The position numbers and the translations under genes are program-made. DNA of 64,000 bases, from the NCBI RefSeq assembly GCF_024385505.1, contig NZ_JANFLT010000006.1, positions 124,001 to 188,000 of the forward strand, given 5' to 3'. The stretch's first letter is position 1, and every line of letters starts with the position of its first letter. This DNA is from Arthrobacter zhaoxinii (GTDB lineage: Bacteria > Actinomycetota > Actinomycetes > Actinomycetales > Micrococcaceae). Shown one piece after another: positions 1 through 8,771 of the stretch. Under the pieces are notes generated by a model. That model did no database searches and was not told the DNA's origin. It saw only the letters and a list, made by a program, of their open reading frames with translations.

Positions 1-526
1 CATCCCACACGGAGTCGCCCACAAAAACTGTATCTTCAGCCTGCAGCTCGCCGGCCTCGAGGGCGGCTTCGAGAATGTCCGGGGACGGCTTGCTGGCCTC
101 GGCATCTGAGGAACTGGTGGCACCGGTGATTGCGGCATCGGCATCGATCACGGTGCGTAGGTACTTCAGCTCGGCGCCGGTGGCCGAGGACGCCAGGACC
201 ACGGTGAGGTCCTTGTCCGAGCAGGCCTTCAGGAGTTCGCCGGCTCCATCGAAAGACCGCAGCGACGGCCACCAGGTGGAGAAGATGGCGCCGTGGGTGG
301 CGTCGAGCTGCTCGTCCTCGTCCTTGTTGCGGTCCTCGCCCAGCAGGTGCTCCACGAGCTTGTCGCCGCCCATGCCGATGGACCGGTGGATCTCGGACAT
401 CGGCACATCGTGCTCCATCCGGCGGAAGGCCTGCCACCACGCGACCGCGTGCAGGTAGTTGGAATCCACCAGCGTTCCGTCCACATCGAAAAGGACGCCC
501 CGCTTGCCGGTGCCTGTATCGCTCAT
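1..526 (-). CDS. HAD-superfamily phosphatase, C-terminus beyond left edge
   Basis: A haloacid-dehalogenase-type hydrolase of the phosphoglycolate phosphatase / beta-phosphoglucomutase group, reading leftward from ATG at 526 and still open at base 1 (about 175 codons present). Motif I DVDGTLVDS begins at residue 14, with the nucleophile Asp14 and acid/base Asp16. A helical cap region follows, then the motif II stretch LASSA, the motif III lysine in SKPSPD, and the beginning of motif IV (VGDSVWD) right at the edge. The family dephosphorylates small phosphorylated metabolites in the cytoplasm, but the substrate cannot be told from sequence. It lies 11 bases downstream of the vsr gene on the same strand and may be co-transcribed with it. 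Confidence 0.9.
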   Translation of the reverse strand, partial: MSDTGTGKRGVLFDVDGTLVDSNYLHAVAWWQAFRRMEHDVPMSEIHRSIGMGGDKLVEHLLGEDRNKDEDEQLDATHGAIFSTWWPSLRSFDGAGELLKACSDKDLTVVLASSATGAELKYLRTVIDADAAITGATSSSDAEASKPSPDILEAALEAGELQAEDTVFVGDSVWD

Positions 527-537
527 GAAGTGCCGCC

Positions 538-1086
538 TCAATCTGTGCTGGTGCTGATCTCTGGCTCCGAGTCTAATGCCGGGACCGGCACCGCCGCTGC
601 CCCTGCGGATGAGGCTGCGGCCGGCGCCCGCCCGGGCGGGCCCAGGAAGGTCCGCAGCTGTTCTTCGAGGATGCTGCGGTCCCGCAGCTCACACTCCCAC
701 ACCACCAGCACGTCCCAGCCCTCCGCCTCCAGCCGTGCCTGGGCGGCAGCATCGCGCTCGACGGTCCGGTTCCGTTTCGCCGCCCAGAATTCGCTGTTGG
801 TTTTGGGTGCGTGCTGGCCCGCACGGCAGGAATGGAAGTGCCAGAAGCAGCCATTGACGAAGAGGACCTTTTTGCGGCCGGCAAAAACCAGGTCCGGTTT
901 TCCCGGCAGCCGAACCTTTCCAAACGAACCGTGCAGACGGAACCGGTACCCCGCAGCGTGAAGGACACTGCGGATCAGGAGTTCGGGTCTGGTGTCCTTG
1001 CCACGGATGCGGGACATTGCGGCTGCGTTGTTCCGGACTGACGGTATCGGCCATGGGTCCAGTCTAGGAACAGATACCAATTGCAT
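538..1086 (-). CDS. vsr: Very short patch repair endonuclease (Vsr) with shifted N-terminus
   Basis: Vsr nicks DNA 5' of the T in T:G mismatches that arise by deamination of 5-methylcytosine. The core is complete: SRIRGKDTRPE, LPGKPDLVF (metal-binding Asp), NGCFWHFHSC (catalytic His and zinc ligands), a conserved FW and Lys/Arg stretch, and VVWECEL. The open frame can start at 1086 (182 aa), but its first 23 residues do not look like Vsr. The expected family N-terminus, MADTVSPEQRSRN, is present from ATG 1054 in a different frame and meets the core at about 1017, as if two bases (AACATG to AATG) were lost. An internal ATG at 1017 would give a 159-residue core protein. No cytosine methyltransferase gene lies nearby in the window. 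Confidence 0.85.
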   Translation of the reverse strand: MQLVSVPRLDPWPIPSVRNNAAAMSRIRGKDTRPELLIRSVLHAAGYRFRLHGSFGKVRLPGKPDLVFAGRKKVLFVNGCFWHFHSCRAGQHAPKTNSEFWAAKRNRTVERDAAAQARLEAEGWDVLVVWECELRDRSILEEQLRTFLGPPGRAPAAASSAGAAAVPVPALDSEPEISTSTD

Positions 1087-1179
1087 TTCGCACTACCTGA
1101 CTTACGCCGCGGGGGTCCGCAAACTCCTAAGGTGTCTTAGGATTGGAGGCACTGATGACCCCTTACAAGGAGGTAAGTG

Positions 1180-1416
1180 ATGTCGGGTTACTTCAAGCTG
1201 GTGGACGCACATGAGGGAAGTTACCGCATTAAGCTCGTTGCCGGCGACGGAACGCTGATGGCGGTATCCACAACATTCGAAACCAAGCAGGAGGCGGCAG
1301 CTGGGATTGCCCAGCTGCGGGAAATCGCAGGAACAGGTCCTGTCATTGACCAGAGCCGGGATGCGGATGTGCTGGGCGAAGCCCGGAACTCGGCCCGCAA
1401 GGCCGCTGCCAGCTGA
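1180..1416 (+). CDS. YegP/DUF1508-like small protein
   Basis: A 78-residue protein with one DUF1508 (YegP) unit: GYFKLVDAHEGSYRIKLVAGDG followed, after a short strand, by TKQEAAAGI. The family is a small beta-alpha fold of unknown biochemical role, often present as one or two tandem units. The ribosome-binding site AAGGAGG at 1167-1173 is spaced 6 bases from ATG 1180, which is preferred to the in-frame GTG at 1177. The C-terminus (about residues 55-78) is polar and Ala/Arg-rich. A strong hairpin terminator follows directly, so it is probably monocistronic. Confidence 0.8.
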   Translation: MSGYFKLVDAHEGSYRIKLVAGDGTLMAVSTTFETKQEAAAGIAQLREIAGTGPVIDQSRDADVLGEARNSARKAAAS

Positions 1417-1432
1417 CGAGTCGACGGATCAC

Positions 1433-1472
1433 AACAGGCCTCCGGAACCCCAGACGGGGAACCGGAGGCCTG
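1433..1472 (+). terminator. Hairpin terminator after the DUF1508 gene
   Basis: A 12-bp perfect stem (ACAGGCCTCCGG pairing with CCGGAGGCCTGT) with an inner CCCC/GGGG pairing and a small loop. It lies 17 bases after the stop at 1416 and before the convergent small gene ending at 1516, so it may act in both directions. Confidence 0.75.
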
Positions 1473-1515
1473 TGTGTGTCGCGCTGACGAATCAGCTGCA
1501 CTATTAAGGGCCCGC

Positions 1516-1659
1516 TTAGGCCTGGTCTTCGCCGCCTTCGGCCGGCTCCTGGGTGTGCTCGCGCTGTTCGTTTGCCTTTTCGGTGGTGTCCCCTTCGGAC
1601 GGCTCCTGCGGATGTGTCCGGTTGGAGTCCTTTTCCTCGTTGGCGCTCTGTTCGCTCAT
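1516..1659 (-). CDS. Small hydrophilic protein, 47 aa
   Basis: A short gene found by reading the minus strand from ATG 1659 to TAA at 1516. The product is 47 residues and almost wholly polar: it starts MSEQSANEEKDSN, is dominated by Glu, Gln, Asp, Thr and Pro, and has no hydrophobic core. The motif QEPxEG occurs twice (residues 18-23 and 38-42 approximately). A ribosome-binding sequence GGAGAAAACC stands just before the start. The composition predicts an intrinsically disordered, acidic protein. I do not recognise a family. The clean start, binding site and lack of an overlapping gene support it. Confidence 0.6.
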   Translation of the reverse strand: MSEQSANEEKDSNRTHPQEPSEGDTTEKANEQREHTQEPAEGGEDQA

Positions 1660-1732
1660 GTGGTTTTCTCCGATTTCTCTTACCGGCCGGCACCGGCATT
1701 CGCCGGTTCTCCTTCAGAGCGGCCCTACCTGC

Positions 1733-1762
1733 AAGTCTAGAAACCCATGCGGAAGTCTAGAA
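1733..1762. repeat. Short direct repeat upstream of the FAD dehydrogenase
   Basis: The sequence AAGTCTAGAA occurs at 1733-1742 and again at 1753-1762, exactly 20 bases apart. It lies about 105-135 bases before the dehydrogenase start. The 20-base (two helical turns) spacing would suit a regulator bound on one DNA face, but no function can be proved from sequence. Confidence 0.35.
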
Positions 1763-1865
1763 CCCCCGCCCGGACGCAACCGCCTTCCGGCAGGGGTGTT
1801 GGTGGCAGGACACGCCTGACTCGAGCTGCTGGCCAGCACCGGCCGGCGCCGGTAGCGTGAGCCGG

Positions 1866-3536
1866 ATGCAGCCCACAGACGCAGACGTCATTGTTGTAGG
1901 TGCCGGACTTGCCGGCTTGGTAGCCACCGCCGAACTGGTGGACGCCGGGCGTTCGGTGATCCTGGTGGAACAGGAGGGCGCCCAGAGTATCGGCGGCCAG
2001 GCGTGGTGGTCCTTCGGCGGGCTATTCCTGGTGGATTCCCCCGAGCAGCGCCGGCTGCGGGTGAAGGACTCAGTGGACCTTGCCTGGCAGGACTGGCTGG
2101 GCACCGCAGGCTTTGACCGGGCAGAGGATTATTGGCCGCGCCAGTGGGCGGAGGCATACGTGCACTTCGCGGCGGGGGAGAAGCGGGCCTGGCTGCAGCA
2201 GATGGGACACCGGCTCTTCCCCGTGGTGGGATGGGCGGAGCGCGGCGGCTACGGGGCCAACGGCCCGGGCAATTCCGTTCCCCGCTTCCACATCACCTGG
2301 GGAACCGGCCCCGGGATCACGGCACCCTTCGAGGCCAAGGTGCGCGACGGCGTCGAACGCGGGCTGGTGCGCTTCGCGTTCCGCCACCGCCTCGATGACC
2401 TCGTCCTGACGGGCGGTGCCGTGACGGGAGTGCGCGGCAGTGTCCTGGAGCCGACGACGGCGCCGCGCGGCACTGCCTCCAGCCGTACCGTCGTGGGGAG
2501 CTTCGAATTCAGTGCCTCCGCCGTGGTGCTCACCACCGGGGGGATCGGCGGGGACCACGACGCCGTCCGTGCCGCCTGGCCCCGGCGGATGGGCCCCGCA
2601 CCCGTAAACATGCTCAGTGGCGTGCCTGAATACGTGGATGGCCGGGGCATCGGCATTGCCTCCGCTGCCGGCGGACGGGTGATCAACCCGGACCGCATGT
2701 GGCATTACGTGGAAGGGATCCGGAACTGGGATCCGGTCTGGAAAAACCACGGGATCCGCATCCTGCCCGGTCCGTCCTCACTGTGGCTGGACGCGGCCGG
2801 CAACCGGCTGCCCGTGCCGTTGTTTCCGGGTTTCGACACCCTGGGCACCTTGGAACACCTGCGCCGCAGCGGACAGGACTACAGCTGGTTTATCCTGAAC
2901 AAGGCCATCATCCGCAAGGAATTTGCGCTGTCCGGGTCCGAGCAGAACCCGGACCTCACCGGAAAATCCGTCCGCGACGTCCTGAAGCGTGCCACTGCCG
3001 GGGTTCCGGCCCCCGTGCAGGCGTTCCTGGACCACGGCGAGGATTTCATCACCGCCGATTCGGTCGAGGAACTCGTGGCCGGCATGAACCTGCTGGCCAA
3101 AGGATCCTCGGTGCGGGGCGATGCCCCGGAACTGTCCGCCGAGGCCGTGCGGCACGAGCTGGAGGCCCGGGACCGCGAAATCCGCAACCCGTTCACCAAG
3201 GACTCGCAGGTCACCGCCATCCGCGGGGCGCGCACCTATCTGGGGGACCGGCTGATCCGCACGGCTGCCCCGCATCCCATCCTCGATCCCAAGGCCGGAC
3301 CCCTGATCGCCGTCCGCCTGTCCGTGCTCACCCGCAAGACCCTCGGCGGGCTGGAGACCGATCTGCAGTCCCGGGTGCTGGCCGACGACGGCGCTCCGGT
3401 ACCCGGTCTTTTCGCGGCCGGGGAGGCTGCGGGCTTTGGCGGCGGCGGCATGCACGGCTACCGGTCCCTGGAGGGGACGTTCCTGGGCGGCTGCCTGTTC
3501 AGCGGCAGGGCCGCCGGCCGCGCCTCCGCCGGCTAA
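1866..3536 (+). CDS. FAD-binding dehydrogenase (FAD_binding_2 / KsdD-like)
   Basis: A 556-residue flavoprotein of the fumarate reductase/3-ketosteroid dehydrogenase-like group; actinobacterial homologues are usually named simply FAD-binding dehydrogenase. The N-terminal dinucleotide-binding motif VVGAGLAGLVAT is at about residues 9-20, followed by a Glu-ending second strand (VILVEQE) and the flavin-contacting GGQAWWS segment. The C-terminus carries the second FAD element, LFAAGEAAGFGGGGMHG, then a small-residue-rich closing helix. It is cytoplasmic with no signal peptide. ATG 1866 is chosen because the fold starts immediately after it; GTG 1857 in the same frame is possible. The substrate is unknown, since the context (FMN reductase downstream) only suggests redox chemistry. 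Confidence 0.85.
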   Translation: MQPTDADVIVVGAGLAGLVATAELVDAGRSVILVEQEGAQSIGGQAWWSFGGLFLVDSPEQRRLRVKDSVDLAWQDWLGTAGFDRAEDYWPRQWAEAYVHFAAGEKRAWLQQMGHRLFPVVGWAERGGYGANGPGNSVPRFHITWGTGPGITAPFEAKVRDGVERGLVRFAFRHRLDDLVLTGGAVTGVRGSVLEPTTAPRGTASSRTVVGSFEFSASAVVLTTGGIGGDHDAVRAAWPRRMGPAPVNMLSGVPEYVDGRGIGIASAAGGRVINPDRMWHYVEGIRNWDPVWKNHGIRILPGPSSLWLDAAGNRLPVPLFPGFDTLGTLEHLRRSGQDYSWFILNKAIIRKEFALSGSEQNPDLTGKSVRDVLKRATAGVPAPVQAFLDHGEDFITADSVEELVAGMNLLAKGSSVRGDAPELSAEAVRHELEARDREIRNPFTKDSQVTAIRGARTYLGDRLIRTAAPHPILDPKAGPLIAVRLSVLTRKTLGGLETDLQSRVLADDGAPVPGLFAAGEAAGFGGGGMHGYRSLEGTFLGGCLFSGRAAGRASAG

Positions 3537-3623
3537 GGGGAGCTACGGAAGGGGCAGCCCCGGAATAAGCCTGCACCCGGCGCTGTTGAAACTCACATGC
3601 AAAAGCATGAAAAGGAGGACAGC

Positions 3624-4247
3624 GTGGTGGATCGCAGGATAGTAGTGGTTTCGGGCGGACTGGGTGTTCCGTCGTCGTCCCGGATGCTCGCGGATGCCCT
3701 TGCCGCGGCGGCCAAGGCGGAAATTGAGGCCCTGGGGCTCAGCGTCAGCGTCACCACTTTCGAACTGCGTGAATACGCTGTGGACATCGCCAACAACATG
3801 GTGACCGGGTACGCCGCGCCCCGGCTGGAAGCAGCCATTAACGAGCTTATTGCCGCTGATGCGCTGGTTGCGGTGACGCCGGTTTTCACGGCTTCCATGA
3901 GCGGGCTGTTCAAGTCCTTCTTCGACGTTGTCGACAACACTGCGCTGGACGGCAAGCCGGTCCTGCTCGGCGCCACCGGCGGCAGTGCCCGGCACTCCAT
4001 GGTCCTCGACTACTCCCTCCGGCCCATGTTCAGTTACCTTCGGGCACGGATCGCTCCGACCGCCGTCTACGCCGCGCCGGGGGACTGGGGGACGGGTGAA
4101 ACCGGAACGGGCTCGCTGGAGCAGCGGGTCCGACGCGCCGCCGGTGAACTTGTGGCACTGCTGGGCGATGCCCCCGCACCTAAGCGCCGGGATCCTGCGC
4201 AGTCGCTTCCCTTCGAGGAACTGCTCGCCCAGACACAGCGCAAGTAG
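3624..4247 (+). CDS. NAD(P)H-dependent FMN reductase, CE1759 type
   Basis: A 207-residue flavodoxin-fold reductase that would use NAD(P)H to reduce FMN, commonly supplying a two-component oxygenase. The N-terminal strand and phosphate loop read VVVSGGLGVPSSSRMLADAL. Further landmarks are AVTPVFTASMSGLFKSFFDVVD, LLGATGGSARHSM and a C-terminal tail. This pattern matches the CE1759-type subgroup. The start is set at GTG 3624 because AAAGGAGG lies at 3611-3618, five bases before it; the upstream ATG at 3597 has no such site. The gene follows the FAD dehydrogenase by about 90 bases on the same strand and could share its transcript. Confidence 0.8.
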   Translation: MVDRRIVVVSGGLGVPSSSRMLADALAAAAKAEIEALGLSVSVTTFELREYAVDIANNMVTGYAAPRLEAAINELIAADALVAVTPVFTASMSGLFKSFFDVVDNTALDGKPVLLGATGGSARHSMVLDYSLRPMFSYLRARIAPTAVYAAPGDWGTGETGTGSLEQRVRRAAGELVALLGDAPAPKRRDPAQSLPFEELLAQTQRK

Positions 4248-4268
4248 GCCCGGCCCGGGGATGAACTC

Positions 4269-4721
4269 CTAGGTGTCGACCCGGGGGCCGGAGGCGACGT
4301 CGCCGTCCCAGCCCAGGTTGCTGGCCATCCGCTGCAGGACCGCCAGGAGGGCCGTGTATTCCTCTTCGGTGATGTTGTCCGTCATCAGCTGCCGGATGCG
4401 GTCCACCGCACCGCGGAGGTTTTCCAGGCTTCGGCTGCCGAGGTCGGTGAGGTGGTACTGGCCGTCTTCCAGCAGTACCCAGCCGGATTCGCGCAGCTCT
4501 TCGATGAGCTCCGCGGAAGTGCCGGTCTCCACCGCAGGGAAGAAGGGGCGCAGCCCGTCCGACAACTCCTTGGAGGAGGCGGGGCCTTCCACCAGCAGGT
4601 TCATCATCTGCCATTGCCGGCGGGTGACGCCGTGTTCTTCGAAGCTGGCGCCAAACTGGTCATCAACCAGTTGGTCGACGAGCTTGAGCCAGAATCCGAT
4701 GGGCCGCTCCTGATTCGCCAT
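4269..4721 (-). CDS. MarR-family transcriptional regulator
   Basis: A 150-residue winged-helix regulator. The N-terminal dimerisation helix contains FWLKLVDQLVDDQF. The reading helix region is VTRRQWQMMNLLVEGPASSKELSD, the wing is GWVLLEDGQYHLTDLGSRSL, and the C-terminal helix returns to the dimer interface. MarR proteins repress nearby or own genes and are released by small aromatic or oxidising ligands. It converges with the FMN reductase (21-base gap), so the regulated promoter is probably its own, at 4722-4760. The ligand is unknown. Confidence 0.8.
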   Translation of the reverse strand: MANQERPIGFWLKLVDQLVDDQFGASFEEHGVTRRQWQMMNLLVEGPASSKELSDGLRPFFPAVETGTSAELIEELRESGWVLLEDGQYHLTDLGSRSLENLRGAVDRIRQLMTDNITEEEYTALLAVLQRMASNLGWDGDVASGPRVDT

Positions 4722-4839
4722 CACTCCACTGTACAAATCATTCCCCGTGCAGGGAATGGCAGTGGTGCAGGCAGTCGGCCGCAGTTGAAGCGGGCTTGGG
4801 TGCAGGTTCCGGACCGGGCGCCCGGGGTCGGGGTCTTGC

Positions 4840-5100
4840 TCAGTCGAAACGGGCCTGGGTACCGCACCGGGGACAGGGGGCGGACCTGGCCAGGTCCAGG
4901 CACACCGCGCAGACGGGAAGGTCGCCGGTGTCATCGCGCAGCGGACGGTTGGGCATCTGTTTGCCGCAGTAGGGAACCGGGCGCCGCGCACGGCTGCGTG
5001 CCCGCCGCTTGCAGGGGGTGCAGAAAACGTGCACCAGGTCGTCCTCATCCTTGGGGCGAGTCTCGACCGGCCGGACCAGCGTTGAATCCTGGACGCTCAT
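4840..5100 (-). CDS. Small zinc-ribbon protein, 86 aa
   Basis: An 86-residue basic protein starting at ATG 5100, preceded by the Shine-Dalgarno-like AAGGAAAGG. Cysteine pairs CTPC (about residue 28), CAVC (about 64) and CPRC (about 77), plus a single Cys in VPYCGKQ, suggest one or two zinc ribbons. A patch of Arg residues (RRARSRARR) follows the first pair, suiting nucleic-acid contact. I do not recognise the family, and the function is unknown. The region from 5101 to 5305 holds no other gene I can support. Confidence 0.65.
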   Translation of the reverse strand: MSVQDSTLVRPVETRPKDEDDLVHVFCTPCKRRARSRARRPVPYCGKQMPNRPLRDDTGDLPVCAVCLDLARSAPCPRCGTQARFD

Positions 5101-5305
5101 TGCCTTTCCTTGGTACGCATGTGGCTCTGCCCGCAGACGTCCGACGGCGGAAGCGGGCCCTGGTTCCAAGGTAACGGTTTCTATGCACTGTAGAATTTGG
5201 CCGAGCCGGTACCGGGGCGCAATTCAGCGGGTATCCGGCGGTGCGGCGTGCTCGAATTCACGGACATAGGCCAGCCTCACGAACACCGGAAGGAGGCCCT
5301 TGTTG

Positions 5306-8300
5306 CTACTGCAGCAGTGACCGGATGTCGTCCGCCGTGAGCGCGGAACTGAAGACGGCGTCGTCGTCCATGACGGACGTGAACAGCTTCGCCTTTTGCT
5401 CCTTGAGCGCCATGACCTTTTCCTCGATGGTGTCCCGGGCGACCATGCGGTAGACCATCACGTTGTTTTTCTGCCCGATCCGGTGCGTGCGGTCCACTGC
5501 CTGGGCCTCTGCCGCCGGGTTCCACCACGGATCCAGCAGGAAGACGTAGTCCGCTTCCGTCAGGTTCAGGCCGAATCCGCCGGCCTTGAGGCTGATCAGG
5601 AACACGGGGACCACGCCGTCCTTGAACGAGGCAATCACCTCGGCCCGGTTGCGGGTGGAACCGTCGAGGTAGGCGTACTTGATGCCCTGTTCGTCCAGCC
5701 GCTGGGCAGCCTTCTTCAGGAACGAGGTGAACTGGCTGAAGATCAGGGCGCGGTGGCCTTCGGCGGTAACGTCTTCGAGCTGGTCAAAGAGCACGTCCAG
5801 CTTGGCGGACGGTACGCCGTCGTACTCCTCCGGCTCCACGAGTGACGCGTCGAGGCTGAGCATCCGCAGCAGGGTGAGGGAGCGGAACACGATCATCCGG
5901 TTCCGGTCCATGTCCTGGATCAGGCCCATGAGTTTCTGGCGTTCGCGCTGCAGATGCGTCTCGTAGATCTTGCGGTGCTTCGGATGCAGTTCCACCTCGA
6001 GGACCTGCTCCTGCTTTTCCGGCAGGTCCTTGGCCACGGCTTCCTTGGTGCGGCGCATCAGCAGCGGACGGATGCGCCGGCGCAGCCGTGCCAGCAGTTC
6101 CGGGCTGTCGCCGCGTTCGATGGGCCGCTGGTATTCGTCGGCGAACTTCCGGGCGGACGGGAACAGGCCGGGTGCCACAATGGCGAACAACCCCCAGAGC
6201 TCCATCAGGTTGTTTTCCATCGGGGTGCCGGTAATGGCCAGCTTGAACGGTGCGGGCAGGTCCCGGGCGCACTGATGCACGCGCGTCACCCGGTTCTTGA
6301 CGAACTGCGCCTCGTCCAGGATCAGTCCGTCCCAGTCCAGCTTCCGGTAGGAGGCGAAGTCCAGGCGGAACACGGCGTAGGAAGTAAGGACGACGTCGGC
6401 GCCGGCCACCACTTCGGCCAGCGGGATGCGGGACTTGCCGCTGGTGTCGGAGACCGTCACCACCTTCAGCCCGGGGGCGAAGCGTGCCGCCTCGGAGGCC
6501 CAGTTGGGGACCACTGACGTGGGGGCGACCACGAGGAAGGGATGAGCCGGTTTGGTCCCGCCCTGCTCCCGGGCATGGGCCAGCAGGGCCAGGGTCTGCA
6601 GGGTCTTGCCGAGCCCCATGTCGTCCGCCAGGATTCCGCCGAGGCCGTGATCCCACAGGAACGCCAGCCAGTTGAAGCCTTCCTGCTGGTAGGGCCGCAG
6701 GCTGGCCTCGAGTCCGGCCGGCAGCGGCACCGGGTCCACCGAATCCAGCTCCAGCAGGGCGGAGACGGACTCCCGCCAGGCGGCAGCTTCCTCGGTTTCC
6801 TCCGCCAGTTCCTCCAGCTCGGACCACAGTCCGGCCTGGTACCGGCTGATGGACAGTTCCCCGGTATCCCATTCCTGCAGGCCCTGTGCTTCATTGATCA
6901 GCGCATGCAGGTGTTCGAATTCAGGCCGGTCGAGGGAAAGGTAGGTGCGGTCCACCAGCAGGAGTTTGGTTTTGCCCTGGGCGATCGCTTTGAAGATATT
7001 GGCGAATGGCACCAGCCGGCCCTCCACGGTGACCATGACGGCGAGGTCGAACCAGTCGCGGCGTTCGGTTTCCACCGTGGTGATCTTCAGCTTCGGCGCC
7101 TCGAGCAGCTCCCGGTAATCGGGCCGCGTTCCGGAAATTTCCACCTGGACGCCGGTCAGCTTCTCCAGCTCCGGCAGGACATGCTCGGTGAACTCGGCGG
7201 CTTCAATCTCCCGCAGGGTCCGGTCGCGGGGCACCGCGTGCAGTGTTTTCCCCACGGCAGCCAGGATTTCCGCCTCGGCGGGGATATCGCGGTAGGAGGT
7301 GTCGTCGTCGTCCGCCGGCCTGCCTGTCCGCGGCACGCGGGTGAGCGGCAGCCGGGTGGAGGAGCTTCCGTGCCGGTAGGACCAGTTCCAGGTCAGGGTC
7401 AGCTGGTCCTCGGGACCGAATCCGGCGGTGAGGACCAGCACCGGAGGCTCGATCTCGGGGAACTCCACGGAGTCATCGCTGCTCGTGACAGGCAGTACCT
7501 GCCGCAGCCGGGGATAGAACTTTTCGAGGAAGACCGGAGCATCCGCCTTCGGCACCATCACCGGAGCGCCCTGCAGTAGCAGGCCCTTGTCCTGTTCGGT
7601 GAGGGTCTTGGCGGTGGGCGCCAGCGTGATGGTGTTCTGCGGCGAGCGGAGGTAAATGCCGTGGCTGCCGATGATCCCGGCATCCTCCAACGGGACCGGC
7701 ATGCCGTCCACTTCGAGTGTGGGCAGCAGCTGCAGCGGCGCCGGAGTGTCCCCGCCGGCGGCCCGGACGTCGAGGGACAGGGTGGCCAGCTTTCCCACCC
7801 GGACCGCGGTGTCCTTCTTGGTGCCGACAAAGGGGATGCCCAGCCGCACCGCTTCATCCAGCAGCTGCCAGAGCAGGGGATTGGCAAAGTCGTCCAGATA
7901 CAGCCAGGAATCGTTCTGCCCGAAGTAGCTCACGCCGTTGGAGCGGTGCAGGGCGGGGAACTGGGAGAACCAGCGGTGCTGGTCCGGATCCAGCCGCAGT
8001 CCGTAGGTCTGGTAGCTGATGTTGCTCCAGGCCAGGTTGTTTTTGACCCAGTTGCCCTTGGAGTTGCGCACCACCGGACGGACGCCCAGCCGGAAGGGTG
8101 TGGCCCGGTGCCGGCTGCGCGGGGCCGGGGCGGCACCCCACCGGGACGCTGCGGCCGCGACAATGTTCCGCAGTTCGAACTGCAGTGCCAGGGGAGTGGT
8201 TTCAACGGGCTTGGTGCTGTCCGCCAGATCCGCATCAATGAGGGTCTGCAGCGATTGCTGCCAGGCCGGCACGGACGGACGCATGGTCGGGGCGGAGAGC

Positions 8301-8620
8301 TCCTGCCGGGAAATCAAGTGCTCGGTGTTGCTCTGCAGGGCAGCGGCGGCCACGTGCTTGCAGTCGAAGCCCAGGGGGCAGCTGCAGTGGTTATCCAGCA
8401 GACGGTAGTCACCCTGGCGTTTGGCGCCGAGCTGGAGCATGATCCGGTAGGGAACAGCCGCACTGCCGCGTACCTGCGCACGCAGCACCTCGCCCTGGGC
8501 ATCCCACTCCAGGGCTTCCACGGCGCCGCCCTTGGCATAGGTCTGGCCCCGCTGGAACGCCGATCCGCCGACCACGCGGATGACGTCGGTAACGTCTACG
8601 AGCGGAGGGGTTTCGAGCAT
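5306..8620 (-). CDS. SNF2-family helicase with N-terminal SWIM zinc finger
   Basis: A 1104-residue DNA translocase of the bacterial SNF2/RapA-like group. An N-terminal SWIM finger reads CSCPLGFDCKH (CxCx5CxH, about residues 79-89). A long central region of the bacterial_SWI2_SNF2 type follows. The ATPase core has Walker A DDMGLGKT, motif II DEAQ, motif III ITGTPMENN, and the C-terminal helicase half with FSQFTSFL, SLKAGGFGLNL and DRTHRIGQ. Such proteins remodel protein-DNA complexes; the target is not known. All ATPase motifs are intact, so it should be active. It stands alone on the minus strand with about 200 bases free downstream. Confidence 0.92.
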   Translation of the reverse strand: MLETPPLVDVTDVIRVVGGSAFQRGQTYAKGGAVEALEWDAQGEVLRAQVRGSAAVPYRIMLQLGAKRQGDYRLLDNHCSCPLGFDCKHVAAAALQSNTEHLISRQELSAPTMRPSVPAWQQSLQTLIDADLADSTKPVETTPLALQFELRNIVAAAASRWGAAPAPRSRHRATPFRLGVRPVVRNSKGNWVKNNLAWSNISYQTYGLRLDPDQHRWFSQFPALHRSNGVSYFGQNDSWLYLDDFANPLLWQLLDEAVRLGIPFVGTKKDTAVRVGKLATLSLDVRAAGGDTPAPLQLLPTLEVDGMPVPLEDAGIIGSHGIYLRSPQNTITLAPTAKTLTEQDKGLLLQGAPVMVPKADAPVFLEKFYPRLRQVLPVTSSDDSVEFPEIEPPVLVLTAGFGPEDQLTLTWNWSYRHGSSSTRLPLTRVPRTGRPADDDDTSYRDIPAEAEILAAVGKTLHAVPRDRTLREIEAAEFTEHVLPELEKLTGVQVEISGTRPDYRELLEAPKLKITTVETERRDWFDLAVMVTVEGRLVPFANIFKAIAQGKTKLLLVDRTYLSLDRPEFEHLHALINEAQGLQEWDTGELSISRYQAGLWSELEELAEETEEAAAWRESVSALLELDSVDPVPLPAGLEASLRPYQQEGFNWLAFLWDHGLGGILADDMGLGKTLQTLALLAHAREQGGTKPAHPFLVVAPTSVVPNWASEAARFAPGLKVVTVSDTSGKSRIPLAEVVAGADVVLTSYAVFRLDFASYRKLDWDGLILDEAQFVKNRVTRVHQCARDLPAPFKLAITGTPMENNLMELWGLFAIVAPGLFPSARKFADEYQRPIERGDSPELLARLRRRIRPLLMRRTKEAVAKDLPEKQEQVLEVELHPKHRKIYETHLQRERQKLMGLIQDMDRNRMIVFRSLTLLRMLSLDASLVEPEEYDGVPSAKLDVLFDQLEDVTAEGHRALIFSQFTSFLKKAAQRLDEQGIKYAYLDGSTRNRAEVIASFKDGVVPVFLISLKAGGFGLNLTEADYVFLLDPWWNPAAEAQAVDRTHRIGQKNNVMVYRMVARDTIEEKVMALKEQKAKLFTSVMDDDAVFSSALTADDIRSLLQ

Positions 8621-8771
8621 GGTTTTATCGTCTCACGCAGTACTGACGGTTTCCGCCGTCGGGTTCCTGCGGGGGATTTGGCAGGCTTCGGGGTGCCCTG
8701 TTTAGGATGTTAGTAGCGCGGGTCACAATGGCGTGATCTGCGTGTCACTCTTCTTTTAGCGTTCGGCTCTT

